Shown: positions 35,605-43,310 of the stretch, piece by piece | Numbering within the stretch: the stretch's first letter is position 1 | How the letters are laid out: every line of letters starts with the position of its first letter | The notes under the pieces: model-generated | Databases searched by the model: none | Told to the model about the DNA's origin: nothing | The model's input: the letters and a program-made list of their open reading frames with translations, nothing else | Made by a program: the position numbers and the translations under genes | Origin: Cellulomonas sp. URHD0024 | GTDB taxonomy: Bacteria > Actinomycetota > Actinomycetes > Actinomycetales > Cellulomonadaceae | Reading direction: 5' to 3' | DNA: 64,000 nucleotides | Assembly: GCF_000426185.1 (NCBI RefSeq) | Contig: NZ_AUEW01000001.1 | Span: 372,001 to 436,000 of the forward strand

Positions 35605-35865
35605 ATGGGAACGATCCACGACAGCATGACCGAGCAAGGACTGGTGCGCCCGCTCCAGGGGAGGGTGCTGGGCGGTGTCTGCGCCGGGCTGGGCCAGCGC
35701 TTCGGCCTCGACCCCTGGCCCGCGCGGCTGCTCTTCGTCCTGATCCTGCTCGTGCTCCCGGGCAGCCAGCTCCTGGTCTATCCGATCCTCTGGATCCTCA
35801 TGCCTGCCGAACGTGTCGCCTACGTCCAGGCGCCGCCGACCGGTCCGGCACAAGCCACGGCCTGA
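35605..35865 (+). CDS. PspC domain protein
   Basis: An 86-residue protein. The PspC signature VRPLQGRVLGGVCAGLGQRFGLDPWPARLLFVL (residues 14-46) is followed by a membrane segment (about 44-66) and a short tail. PspC proteins respond to envelope stress. Here it stands alone between the TelA operon promoter region and a convergent sigma factor gene. The ATG at 35605 is preceded by a purine-rich GAGGGAAA. The 255 bases upstream hold no gene. Confidence 0.85.
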   Translation: MGTIHDSMTEQGLVRPLQGRVLGGVCAGLGQRFGLDPWPARLLFVLILLVLPGSQLLVYPILWILMPAERVAYVQAPPTGPAQATA

Positions 35866-35957
35866 CCCCCGGGGCCGAACGGGCAGACCTTCCGCTCGTC
35901 CCAGGGTTGCCCAGCTAGCGCGTCGCGACGGCGCGGGGCCGTGGGGCGGGGGGACCG

Positions 35958-36824
35958 CTAGAAGCCGAGCGGGACCGGGTCGAGCCGCTTGAGCACGTCG
36001 GGGTCCATGGACAGGTCGATGGCCACGATCACCCCGTCCTCGATCGTGAACGCGAACGCGGTGCGTGGGACGCCGCCCGGGGCCCACATCGCCCCGACGG
36101 CGCCACCGAGCAGCGCGAGCTCGGCGGTCTGTGCCGCACCGTTGAAGGCGAGGGCAACCTCGTGCGCCCCGACCGTGTCCTTCAGGAACCCGAACGAGGC
36201 GACCTTCGGGTCGACGCGCAGGGTGACGTCCGGGTCGAGCGTGGCCAGCAGGGCCGCGAAGTCGCCGCCGCGGGCCGCGGTCAGGAACGCGTCGACGACC
36301 TCCCGCTGGCGGACGAGGTCGGTCTCGACGGTCGCAGGCGCGCCCTGGACCCGGCGCCGGGCGCGGCTCGCCAGCTGCCGGGTGGCCTCGGGGGAGCGGC
36401 CGACCATCGGTGCGATCTCGTCGAACGGGACGGCGAACATGTCGTGCAGCACGAACGCGAGCCGCTCGGCGGGCGAGAGGTGCTCGAGCACGACGAGCAT
36501 CGCGAGCCCCACGGAGTCCGCGAGGACCGCCTCCTGCGCCGGGTCGACGGCATCGACGTCGACGCGTGCGAGAGCGACGTCGAGCGGGTCCTCGCGACGC
36601 GACGCCCGGCTCCGCAGCCGGTCCAAGCAGATCCGTGCGACGACGGTCGTGAGCCAGCCGGGCAGGTTGTCGACCCCGTCGGCGTCCACCCGGTGGAGAC
36701 GCAGCCACGCGTCCTGCACGGCGTCGTCCGCCTCGCTGGTCGAGCCCAGCATCCGGTAGGCGACGGCCGTGAGGCGTCCGCGGTTCTCCTCGAACCGTCG
36801 CGCCAGGTACTCGTCGTCGCTCAT
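35958..36824 (-). CDS. ECF41-type sigma factor with SnoaL-like C-terminal domain
   Basis: A 288-residue sigma factor. Region 2 (residues 5-75, AYRMLGSTSEADDAVQDAWLRL) and region 4 (about 105-160, LSPAERLAFVLHDMFAVPFDEIAPMVGRSPEATRQLASRAR) are followed by a 110-residue SnoaL/NTF2-like domain that in ECF41 members both activates and restrains the sigma factor, replacing an anti-sigma protein. ECF41 genes usually neighbour a small oxidoreductase-type gene; here the divergent neighbour is a VOC protein. The ATG at 36824 is chosen to match the family N-terminus. Confidence 0.9.
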   Translation of the reverse strand: MSDDEYLARRFEENRGRLTAVAYRMLGSTSEADDAVQDAWLRLHRVDADGVDNLPGWLTTVVARICLDRLRSRASRREDPLDVALARVDVDAVDPAQEAVLADSVGLAMLVVLEHLSPAERLAFVLHDMFAVPFDEIAPMVGRSPEATRQLASRARRRVQGAPATVETDLVRQREVVDAFLTAARGGDFAALLATLDPDVTLRVDPKVASFGFLKDTVGAHEVALAFNGAAQTAELALLGGAVGAMWAPGGVPRTAFAFTIEDGVIVAIDLSMDPDVLKRLDPVPLGF

Positions 36825-36959
36825 CGGGCCATCCTCTCGTCTGTTGCGCTGTTGACGATCTGGACGGCACGCATGTGACCGTTGACCGCGACATGGCGCA
36901 CCTCTACGGTCGAGTGAGCCGGCCAGCCGATGGTCGTCTGGCCCGCGCTGGAGGCCGTC

Positions 36960-37340
36960 ATGCTCTCCGCCCACCCCGCGATCCCGGTCCTCGCCGTGAC
37001 GGACCTCGAGCGGGCACGCGCGTTCTACGAAGGCACGCTGGGCTTCACCCCCGGGAACGACGAGATACCCGAAGGCGTCCTGTACTCGACCGCCACCAGC
37101 GGGTTCCTCGTCTACCCGTCCACCTACGCCGGCACCAACAAGGCCACGGCGATCTCGTTCCAGATCCCCGGCGACGCGTTCGACGCCGAGGTCGCCGCGC
37201 TGCGCTCCGCGGGCGTCGAGCTCCAGACGTTCGACGTGCCCGAGGGCGAGTGGGTCGACGGCGTGCTCACGTTCGAGTCGACGAAGTCCGCGTGGTTCGC
37301 CGACCCGGACGGGAACATCCTCAACGTGGAGACAGGCTGA
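36960..37340 (+). CDS. VOC (glyoxalase/bleomycin-resistance fold) family protein
   Basis: A 126-residue single-VOC protein: PVLAVTDLERARAFYEGTLGF, FLVYPSTYAGTNKATAISFQI and the C-terminal WFADPDGNILNVE motif with a metal-ligand Glu. The ATG at 36960 follows GGAGG at ideal spacing; an upstream GTG-like start adds ten residues without a site. Function (isomerase, dioxygenase or drug-binding) is open. It lies divergently next to the ECF41 sigma gene, so it is the most likely regulon member. Confidence 0.85.
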   Translation: MLSAHPAIPVLAVTDLERARAFYEGTLGFTPGNDEIPEGVLYSTATSGFLVYPSTYAGTNKATAISFQIPGDAFDAEVAALRSAGVELQTFDVPEGEWVDGVLTFESTKSAWFADPDGNILNVETG

Positions 37341-37344
37341 GGGA

Positions 37345-37869
37345 TCAGTCCTCGATCATCGTGCCGTCGGGCGCGACCGCGTACCAGACACCACCGACGT
37401 CCTGGCCGTTGACGTCACCTGCCGCCATGTCCTTGACATAGGTGTAGACGGGCATGCCGTTGATGGTGATCTGCTTGCCACCGTCGGCCGCGGGGATCGT
37501 GCCGACGGTCCCGGTCACGCCGTCGACGGTCGGGGTGTCCGACGTCGACTCGATCGCCGGCCAGGCGGCGGCGCAGTCGCCCGTGCACGCAGAGGCGCCC
37601 GAGTCCTTCGCGTCCTTGGTGAAGTAGTAGGCGGTCATGCCCTTGCCGTCGACGAGGATCTTGCCCAGCGAGCTGTCGGCGGTCGACAGGTCTGTTGCTG
37701 TGCTGCCGGCGGCAGCCGGGCTGGACATCTCGGTGCTCGGCGTGCTGGAGCCACCGCCGTAGCCGCCACCGCCGCCGCTGTCGTTCGAGCTGCCGCACGC
37801 GGCGAGAGTCCCGACGGCGAGCATCATGGTGATCGGGAAAAGGATCGAGGGCCGCTTGGACGTGCGCAC
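37345..37869 (-). CDS. Secreted-repeat lipoprotein (Lipoprotein_15 family)
   Basis: A 174-residue lipoprotein. The GTG at 37869 follows AGGAGG by seven bases. The lipobox LAAC (Cys26) is followed by a Gly/Ser-rich linker and two copies of the secreted repeat: GKILVDGKGMTAYYFTKDAKDSGASACTGDCAAAWPAI, then a second copy around INGMPVYTYVKD and VNGQDVGGVWYAV. The function of the domain is unknown. An ECF-type promoter (37918-37943) directly upstream matches the promoter of the divergent sigma operon, so it is a probable SigL-like regulon member. Confidence 0.88.
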   Translation of the reverse strand: MRTSKRPSILFPITMMLAVGTLAACGSSNDSGGGGGYGGGSSTPSTEMSSPAAAGSTATDLSTADSSLGKILVDGKGMTAYYFTKDAKDSGASACTGDCAAAWPAIESTSDTPTVDGVTGTVGTIPAADGGKQITINGMPVYTYVKDMAAGDVNGQDVGGVWYAVAPDGTMIED

Positions 37870-37917
37870 GATGTACCTCCTGGGTTCAGGGCCGGTTCGA
37901 CGACCGGCTACCTGGAC

Positions 37918-37943
37918 CACGAGACCCGGGCGGGTGAGGTTCA
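37918..37943 (-). promoter_or_regulatory. ECF (SigL-type) promoter for the lipoprotein gene
   Basis: Read on the minus strand, TGAACC (37943-37938), a 16-base spacer and CGTG (37921-37918) match the mycobacterial SigL consensus TGAACC-N16/17-CGT. It lies about 49 bases before the lipoprotein start. Confidence 0.8.
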
Positions 37944-37951
37944 CCGTCCGA

Positions 37952-37977
37952 TGAACTCTGCACGCTCCCGTCTCGTT
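37952..37977 (+). promoter_or_regulatory. ECF (SigL-type) promoter for the sigma/anti-sigma operon
   Basis: TGAACT (37952-37957), a 16-base spacer and CGTT (37974-37977) match the same ECF consensus on the plus strand, about 28 bases before the sigma factor start. This implies autoregulation. Confidence 0.75.
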
Positions 37978-38005
37978 GACCGGATAGGACATCGGAAGGA
38001 GGGCC

Positions 38006-38512
38006 GTGGGTGACGATCCGGACGCGCTCATGCGTGCGCTGCACCAGGCGTACGCCCGCCCGCTCCAGTCCTACGTCGTGCGGCTCACCGGTGACCACGC
38101 GCTCGCTCAGGACGTCGTGCAGGAGGCGATGGTCCGCGCGTGGAAGCACCCCGAGGTGCTGGCGCGCGAGCAGGACGCGACCCGTGCGTGGCTCTACACC
38201 GTGGTGCGCAACCTCGTGATCGACGACCGCCGCAGCGCCCGGCACGTGCGTGAGCGGACCATGGACCAGACGCCCGACCACGAGCAGCCCGACGAGTCGC
38301 AGGCGGTTCTCGACCAGTGGCTCGTGTCCGACGCGCTCGCGCAGCTGTCGGCGGAGCACCGCTCCGTCGTGGTCGGCGCCTACTACCGCGGCCGGTCGGT
38401 GGCCGAGCTGGCCCACGAGCACCAGATCCCTGAGGGCACCGTGAAGTCGCGCCTGCACTACGGACTGCGCGCGCTGCGCCTCGCGCTGCAGGAGAGAGGA
38501 GTGTCGTCATGA
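38006..38512 (+). CDS. ECF sigma factor, SigL-like
   Basis: A 168-residue ECF sigma factor. Region 2 (HQAYARPLQSYVVRLTGDHALAQDVVQEAMVRAWKHP) and region 4 (LSAEHRSVVVGAYYRGRSVAELAHEHQIPEGTVKSRLHYGLRALR) are complete. The GTG at 38006 follows GGAAGGAGGG. The coupled anti-sigma gene, TGAAC-N16-CGT promoters and the divergent secreted-repeat lipoprotein support a SigL-like identity. The stop overlaps the anti-sigma start by 4 bases. Confidence 0.88.
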   Translation: MGDDPDALMRALHQAYARPLQSYVVRLTGDHALAQDVVQEAMVRAWKHPEVLAREQDATRAWLYTVVRNLVIDDRRSARHVRERTMDQTPDHEQPDESQAVLDQWLVSDALAQLSAEHRSVVVGAYYRGRSVAELAHEHQIPEGTVKSRLHYGLRALRLALQERGVSS

Positions 38513-39204
38513 GCGACCGCAGCGCGGACGACCACCGGTTCCGCGACTGGGACGCCGCCTACGTGCTCGGCGCGCTGAGCCCGCAGGACCGGCGCGACTT
38601 CGAGGAGCACCTGCGCACGTGCGACGAGTGCAGCGCGGCCGTCACCGAGCTCGCCGGGATGCCGGCGCTGCTGCGGATGGTGCCGGCACAGGAGGCGCTC
38701 GACGGTGCCGACGACACCACCGGCGGCGAGGTCGTGCAGCTCGCGGCGCTCGCACACTCGGCGCGCCGCGTCCGGCGCAACCGGTTCGTCGCCCTCGTCG
38801 CCGCCGCGGCGGTCCTGCTGACTGTCGGTGGCCTCGCCGGCACGTTCCTCGCCCGGCCGGCACCCGAGCCACCGAGCGCGAACGTGACGACCAACCTGGA
38901 GCTGGAGCCCGTGGGCGATGTCGCCGTCACGGCGGACCTGACGCTGCAGAAGAAGGGCTGGGGCACCCGCATCGACTGGCAGTGCACCTACCCGGCCGAC
39001 GCGTGGCCGACCGGCGACGGACCCACCTACGAGCTGGTCCTCGTCGACGCCGCAGGTGGACGGACCGTCGTCGCCACCTGGCTGGCCCGCAGCACCGGCG
39101 CCCACGGGCTCGGGGCGTCCTCCAGCATCGTCACCGACGACATCCGCTCGGTCGAGATCCGGGTCGCCGGCTCGGACGAACCGTTGGCCCGCGCGCAGAC
39201 CTGA
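38509..39204 (+). CDS. Membrane anti-sigma factor with zinc-binding domain
   Basis: A 231-residue protein. The N-terminal anti-sigma domain has His34-xxx-Cys38-xx-Cys41 (HLRTCDEC), the ZAS motif that binds zinc and clamps the sigma factor. One membrane segment (about 93-114) follows, then an extracytoplasmic domain (120-231) ending in a small beta-rich fold (GWGTRIDWQCTYPAD). It should hold the sigma factor inactive until an envelope or thiol signal arrives. Translationally coupled to the sigma gene (ATGA). Confidence 0.88.
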   Translation: MSDRSADDHRFRDWDAAYVLGALSPQDRRDFEEHLRTCDECSAAVTELAGMPALLRMVPAQEALDGADDTTGGEVVQLAALAHSARRVRRNRFVALVAAAAVLLTVGGLAGTFLARPAPEPPSANVTTNLELEPVGDVAVTADLTLQKKGWGTRIDWQCTYPADAWPTGDGPTYELVLVDAAGGRTVVATWLARSTGAHGLGASSSIVTDDIRSVEIRVAGSDEPLARAQT

Positions 39205-39271
39205 CGGAACTTGGGTCTCCGGGGCACGCCGGGGTGCCCCCGTGCACCCGCTCGTGCCCGCCGGACGCCGG

Positions 39272-39607
39272 TCAGTGGATCAGCGACCGCCAGTTGTCCG
39301 GGACCCGCCCTGCGGGCCCCGGGACGGTCTGCTCACGCGGCCGGTGCTCGGGCGGCGCGAGCGGCGGGCCGTCCCCGTAGTCGTCGGTGGTGTAGTCCCA
39401 GTACCAGTCCTCGTCCGGCTCGAAGGTCCGCATGACCGGGTGGCCGGTCTCGCGGAAGTGCGCCGTCGCGTGCTGCGAGGGTGATGTGTCGCAGCACCCG
39501 ATGTGCCCGCAGGTCGCGCAGCGGCGCAGGTGGAACCACCACCCGTCGCTGGCGTCGCACTCCATGCAGCCTGTGCCGCTCGGGGGCACGCTCGGATCGA
39601 TGCTCAT
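39272..39607 (-). CDS. UBP-type zinc finger protein
   Basis: A 111-residue protein made of one UBP-type zinc finger: TGCMECDASDGWWFHLRRC, CGHIGCCD and HATAHFRETGHPVMRTFEPDEDWYW, then an acidic DDYGDG and Pro/Arg-rich tail. In eukaryotes this fold binds the ubiquitin C-terminus; its bacterial role is unknown. ATG 39607 overlaps the stop of the cyclic-nucleotide-domain histidine kinase, so it is the third member of a coupled redox-signalling operon. Confidence 0.87.
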   Translation of the reverse strand: MSIDPSVPPSGTGCMECDASDGWWFHLRRCATCGHIGCCDTSPSQHATAHFRETGHPVMRTFEPDEDWYWDYTTDDYGDGPPLAPPEHRPREQTVPGPAGRVPDNWRSLIH

Positions 39608-41076
39608 GCGGTGGGTCCCTCGGTCGACGAGTAGGGGAGACGGACGCGGAACCGGGTGTCCCCGGGCTCCGAGGTCACACTGAGGTCGCCGTGGTGCTTC
39701 CCGACGACGATGCGCCACGAGATGTCGAGGCCGAGCCCGGTGCCCGAGCCGACCGGCTTCGTGGTGAAGAACGGCTCGAAGATCCGGCCGATCACGTCCT
39801 GCGGGATGCCCGGTCCGGAGTCGGCGACGACGACCTCCAGCCAGTCGTCCACCCGCCGCGTGGAGATCGTGAGCGTCCCGGTGCCGTCCATCGCCTGCGC
39901 GGCGTTGTCGATCAGGTTCGTCCAGACCTGGTTGAGCTCGGCACCGAACACGTGGATCGGTGGGAGGTCGCGGTCGAAGTCCCGGACCACCGTGATCCCG
40001 TCGAGCTTGCGGTCCAGCATCGTCAGCGTGCTCTCGAGCAGCTCGTGGACGTCGACCACCTGGTCCGGCGCGCGACCGATCTGCGAGTACTGCTTGGCAG
40101 CCCCGACCAGTGCCGAGATACGCGTCGTGGCGTCCTCCACCTCCGACATCAGCGACTCGGTCTCCAGCGTGTAGGCGAGCCACCGGATCGCACCTTCGAG
40201 GACCTCGTCTCCGACGTACGACGCCACGTCGTCCAGCCACTGGGTTCCGAGCCCGGCGGTCACGAAGCTCTCGGCCAGCTCCCAGCCGCCCGCGATGCCG
40301 TGGTCGTCCATCCAGTCACCGACGCCGTCCTCGAGGTCGGAGACCTCCATGGCGCTGAGCGTCTTGCCCGACGCCCGGGTCGCCTTGTACACGGCGACCG
40401 CCTTCTCCTGCAGGTGGATGATCTGGGCCAGCTGGGCGCGGTCGTACGTCCCGGACGCGATGAGCGCCAGCTTGTGACGCATCCCGGCGACGCGCTCGCG
40501 CAACGTCGCGGTCGCCCTCGTGGCCGCTGCGGCCGGGTTGTTGAGCTCGTGGGTCAGGCCGGCCGACAGCGACCCCAGGGCCAGCAGCCGTTCGCGCTGC
40601 CCGATGACCTGCTGCGAGCTCTGCTGGCCGAAGAACAGGCCCTCGAGGAGGTGCACCGCCATGGGGAACCAGTCGTTCATGAAGCTGGCGAAGTCGGCGG
40701 CGCCGAGCACGTAGTACCGCGAGGGCTCCAGCACCCGCAAGGTCTGGGCATAGACCTGCGGCACGCGATCGCCGAGGTAGGCCGCCCAGGCGCCCGCATA
40801 CACGCCGACCTGACTGGTGCGGGTCACCTCGACGTCGTCCGCGCCGACCCGGCGGTACATCGCCAGCGAGCCGTCGAGCAGCACGTAGAAGTCGGTGGCC
40901 GGATCGCCCTCGCGGTACAGCACGCCCGGGTCGATCTGCTCGACGTGGCCGCGACCGCACAGCCAGAGCAGCTGTTCGGCACTCAACCGCTCGAACAGGA
41001 AGAGCGTCCGGAGCTCGTCGATGTCGCACGCGAGGTGCGTGCGGGTGGTCGTCGCCGGTTCGTCGATGGTGGTCAC
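39604..41076 (-). CDS. Histidine kinase with N-terminal cyclic-nucleotide-binding domain
   Basis: A 490-residue soluble kinase. A Crp-like cNMP domain (about 22-140; YREGDPATDFYVLLDGSLAMYRR) is followed by a helical linker, His176 in LTHELNNPAAAA, and an HATPase domain (QVWTNLIDNAAQAMDG, VADSGPGIP, GSGTGLGLDISWRIV). No membrane helix. The cNMP pocket may sense a nucleotide or only serve as an interaction domain. The GTG at 41076 follows the REC-reductase gene after a 35-base tandem duplication. The obvious partner is the receiver domain of that fusion. Confidence 0.88.
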   Translation of the reverse strand: MTTIDEPATTTRTHLACDIDELRTLFLFERLSAEQLLWLCGRGHVEQIDPGVLYREGDPATDFYVLLDGSLAMYRRVGADDVEVTRTSQVGVYAGAWAAYLGDRVPQVYAQTLRVLEPSRYYVLGAADFASFMNDWFPMAVHLLEGLFFGQQSSQQVIGQRERLLALGSLSAGLTHELNNPAAAATRATATLRERVAGMRHKLALIASGTYDRAQLAQIIHLQEKAVAVYKATRASGKTLSAMEVSDLEDGVGDWMDDHGIAGGWELAESFVTAGLGTQWLDDVASYVGDEVLEGAIRWLAYTLETESLMSEVEDATTRISALVGAAKQYSQIGRAPDQVVDVHELLESTLTMLDRKLDGITVVRDFDRDLPPIHVFGAELNQVWTNLIDNAAQAMDGTGTLTISTRRVDDWLEVVVADSGPGIPQDVIGRIFEPFFTTKPVGSGTGLGLDISWRIVVGKHHGDLSVTSEPGDTRFRVRLPYSSTEGPTA

Positions 41077-41133
41077 AGCTGCTCCAGATGGCGGTGGAGG
41101 GTGGTGCTCACAGTTGTTCCAGATAGCGGTGGA
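41073..41133. repeat. 35-base-period tandem duplication at a gene junction
   Basis: A 26-base unit at 41073-41098 recurs at 41108-41133 with 23 of 26 identical. Read on the minus strand, both copies encode HR(H/Y)LEQL then TGA; two of the three differences are synonymous. The inner copy overlaps the next gene start as GTGA, suggesting the ancestral stop lay there. Confidence 0.8.
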
Positions 41134-42778
41134 CCAACATGACAGCCATGGCGCCCTCACCGACGGCGCTGGCCACACGCTTGGCGGACTCGGCGCGCAC
41201 GTCGCCGGCCGCGAACACCCCGGGAACGCTCGTCTCCAGGTGGTAGGGCGGCCGGTCGAGCGGCCACGACTCGGGCGTCTGGCCGTCGACCAGCAGGTCG
41301 TGCCCGGCGCACACGAAGCCGTGGGAGTCGCGCTCGACGACCCCGTCCAGCCAGGTGGTCAGCGGAGCGGCGCCGATGAACACGAACAGCCAGCCGGTCG
41401 CGACCGTGCGCTTCTCGCCGGTGGCGATGTCGCGCAGGACCAGCTGCTCGAGGTGGTCGTCGCCGACGGCCTCGACCACCTCGGTCTGCGTGACGACCCT
41501 GATCCGCGGGTTCCGTTCCACCTGCTCGATCAGGTAGTGCGACATGGACTGCGTCAGCGACGGCGCCCGCACGACCAGCGTGACGGTCCGGGCGTGCGCG
41601 GACAGGAACATGGCGGCCTGACCAGCGGAGTTGGCGCCGCCGACGATGTAGATGTCCTGGTCGGAGCACGCGGTCGCCTCGGTCAGCGCGGACCCGTAGT
41701 AGACGCCGCGTCCGGTGAGCGCCCCGATGCCCGGCCCGTCGAGCTCCCGGTAGGCGACCCCGTTGGCCAGGATCACGGTGTGCGCGTCGACGGAGCTGCC
41801 GTCCGCGAACCGCACCGACCGGGCGGCGCCGTTGACCTCGAGCCCGACGGCGTCCTGCGTCAGCACGATCTCGGCGCCGAACTTGAGCGCCTGTCGTCGC
41901 GCGCGGTCCGTCAGCTGTGCGCCCGAGACGCCGTCGGGAAAGCCCAGGTAGTTCTCGATCCGCGAGCTCTGGCCTGCCTGGCCGCCGGTCGCGGACCGCT
42001 CGACGAGTGCCGTGCGCAGCCCCTCGGACGCCCCGTACAGCGCGGCGCTGAGCCCGGCCGGTCCGCCGCCGATGACGACCAGGTCGTAGAACTCCTCGGT
42101 CGGCGCGACGGAGAGCCCGACCTCCGCCGCGAGCTCTGCGTCGGACGGTGCGACGAGGGCCTTCGCCGCCGTCGTGACGACGAGCGGGAGGTCGAGGCCG
42201 TCGGCGCCCGCCACCTCCAGCAGCCGTCGGCCCTCGGGCTCGTCGGAGGCGTACCAGCGGTACGCGACCTGGTTGCGGGCGAGGAACTCCCGGACCTCCG
42301 ACGACCGCGCCGACCAGCGGTGCCCGACGACCTTCGTCTCGGGAACCGCCTTGCGGGAGGTCGTCTTCCACGCCTTCAGCTGTGCGTCGATGACGGGGTA
42401 GAACTTCTCCTCGGGCGGGTCCCACGGCTTGAGCAGGTAGTGGTCGAGGTCGATGACGTTGACCGCGTCGATCGCCACGTCCGTGTCGGCGTACGCGGTG
42501 AGCAGGATCCGGCGCGCGTACGGGAAGAGGTCCATCGCCTGCTCGAGGAACTCCAGCCCGTTCATGTCGGGCATCCGGTGGTCGGCCAGCAGGACCGCGA
42601 CCTGGTCCCCCCGGAGCTTGAGCTCGCGGCAGGCCTCCAGCGCGGCGGCCCCCGACTCGGCGCGGACCACCCGGAAGTGCTCGCCGTAGTGGCGTCTCAG
42701 GTCACGCGCCACCGACCTGGACACGACGGGGTCGTCGTCGACGGTCAGGAGGACCGGTTGGCGTTGCACCTGCTCCAC
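41108..42778 (-). CDS. Response regulator fused to thioredoxin-reductase-like flavoprotein
   Basis: A 556-residue fusion. A receiver domain (about 8-125; VDDDP, Asp66 in LLADHRMP, Lys in LKPWDPPEE) is followed by a linker with a thioredoxin-like fragment and an FAD/NAD(P) reductase (about 225-556; VVIGGGPAGLSAALYG, VERSATGGQAGQSSRIENYLG, IYIVGGANSAGQAAMF, GVFAAGDVR). The CxxC redox centre of thioredoxin reductase is absent: TEATACSDQDIY has a single Cys. GTG 42778 follows GAGGGAG. It probably receives phosphate from the downstream histidine kinase; substrate unknown. Confidence 0.9.
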   Translation of the reverse strand: MEQVQRQPVLLTVDDDPVVSRSVARDLRRHYGEHFRVVRAESGAAALEACRELKLRGDQVAVLLADHRMPDMNGLEFLEQAMDLFPYARRILLTAYADTDVAIDAVNVIDLDHYLLKPWDPPEEKFYPVIDAQLKAWKTTSRKAVPETKVVGHRWSARSSEVREFLARNQVAYRWYASDEPEGRRLLEVAGADGLDLPLVVTTAAKALVAPSDAELAAEVGLSVAPTEEFYDLVVIGGGPAGLSAALYGASEGLRTALVERSATGGQAGQSSRIENYLGFPDGVSGAQLTDRARRQALKFGAEIVLTQDAVGLEVNGAARSVRFADGSSVDAHTVILANGVAYRELDGPGIGALTGRGVYYGSALTEATACSDQDIYIVGGANSAGQAAMFLSAHARTVTLVVRAPSLTQSMSHYLIEQVERNPRIRVVTQTEVVEAVGDDHLEQLVLRDIATGEKRTVATGWLFVFIGAAPLTTWLDGVVERDSHGFVCAGHDLLVDGQTPESWPLDRPPYHLETSVPGVFAAGDVRAESAKRVASAVGEGAMAVMLVHRYLEQL

Positions 42779-42833
42779 ATGACTCCCTCGGCTGGTTCCT
42801 TCACCCACAGTTTGTGCTGCGGCGCCCGAATTG

Positions 42834-43310
42834 TCAGTCGCCGACGACGAGTGCACGTCCCCCGGTGATGCGGACGAGCTCCTCGAAGGTGGTGGGGAAG
42901 ATCGTGTGGGGTGTGCCGCCGGCCGCCCAGACCTGCGGGTAGTCGGCGAGCGCGACGTCGACGATCGTCTCGACGCGGGCCGGGTGACCGACCGGTGCGA
43001 CGCCACCGATCGCCTGGCCGGTCGCGGCGCGGACCTGGTCCGGCGTGGCCCGCGCGATCACGGACCTGCCGATCCGGTCGGCCAGCGCGGCCGTGTCGAC
43101 GCGGTGCCGACCGCTCGTCAGCACCAGCAGCGGTTCGTCGTCGGCCCAGAAGATCAGGCTGTTCGCGATCGCGCCGACCTCGACCCCGAGTGCAGCGGCA
43201 GCCTCCGGCGCGGTTCGGGCCGAGTCGGGCAGCTCACGCACGAGCCCCTCGACCCCCGCCTCGGCCAGAGCCGTCGCGACCAGGCGGGAGCGGACAGGCA
43301 GCTCGGTCAT
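42834..43310 (-). CDS. YbaK/EbsC-family aminoacyl-tRNA deacylase
   Basis: A 158-residue YbaK-domain protein: helix with AAALGVEVGAIANSLIFWADDEPLLVLTSG, VDTAALADRIG, ATPDQVRAATGQAIGGVAPVGH and a C-terminal TFEELVRITGG. These proteins hydrolyse mischarged Cys- or Ala-tRNA. The conserved Lys normally in the KSLIFK context is replaced (ANSLIFW), so activity may differ. Its start overlaps the pirin stop by 4 bases. Confidence 0.87.
   Translation of the reverse strand: MTELPVRSRLVATALAEAGVEGLVRELPDSARTAPEAAAALGVEVGAIANSLIFWADDEPLLVLTSGRHRVDTAALADRIGRSVIARATPDQVRAATGQAIGGVAPVGHPARVETIVDVALADYPQVWAAGGTPHTIFPTTFEELVRITGGRALVVGD

Noticed and set aside
41108..42778. True thioredoxin reductase
   Set aside because: The CxxC active site is missing and a receiver domain is fused in front, so the name would mislead.
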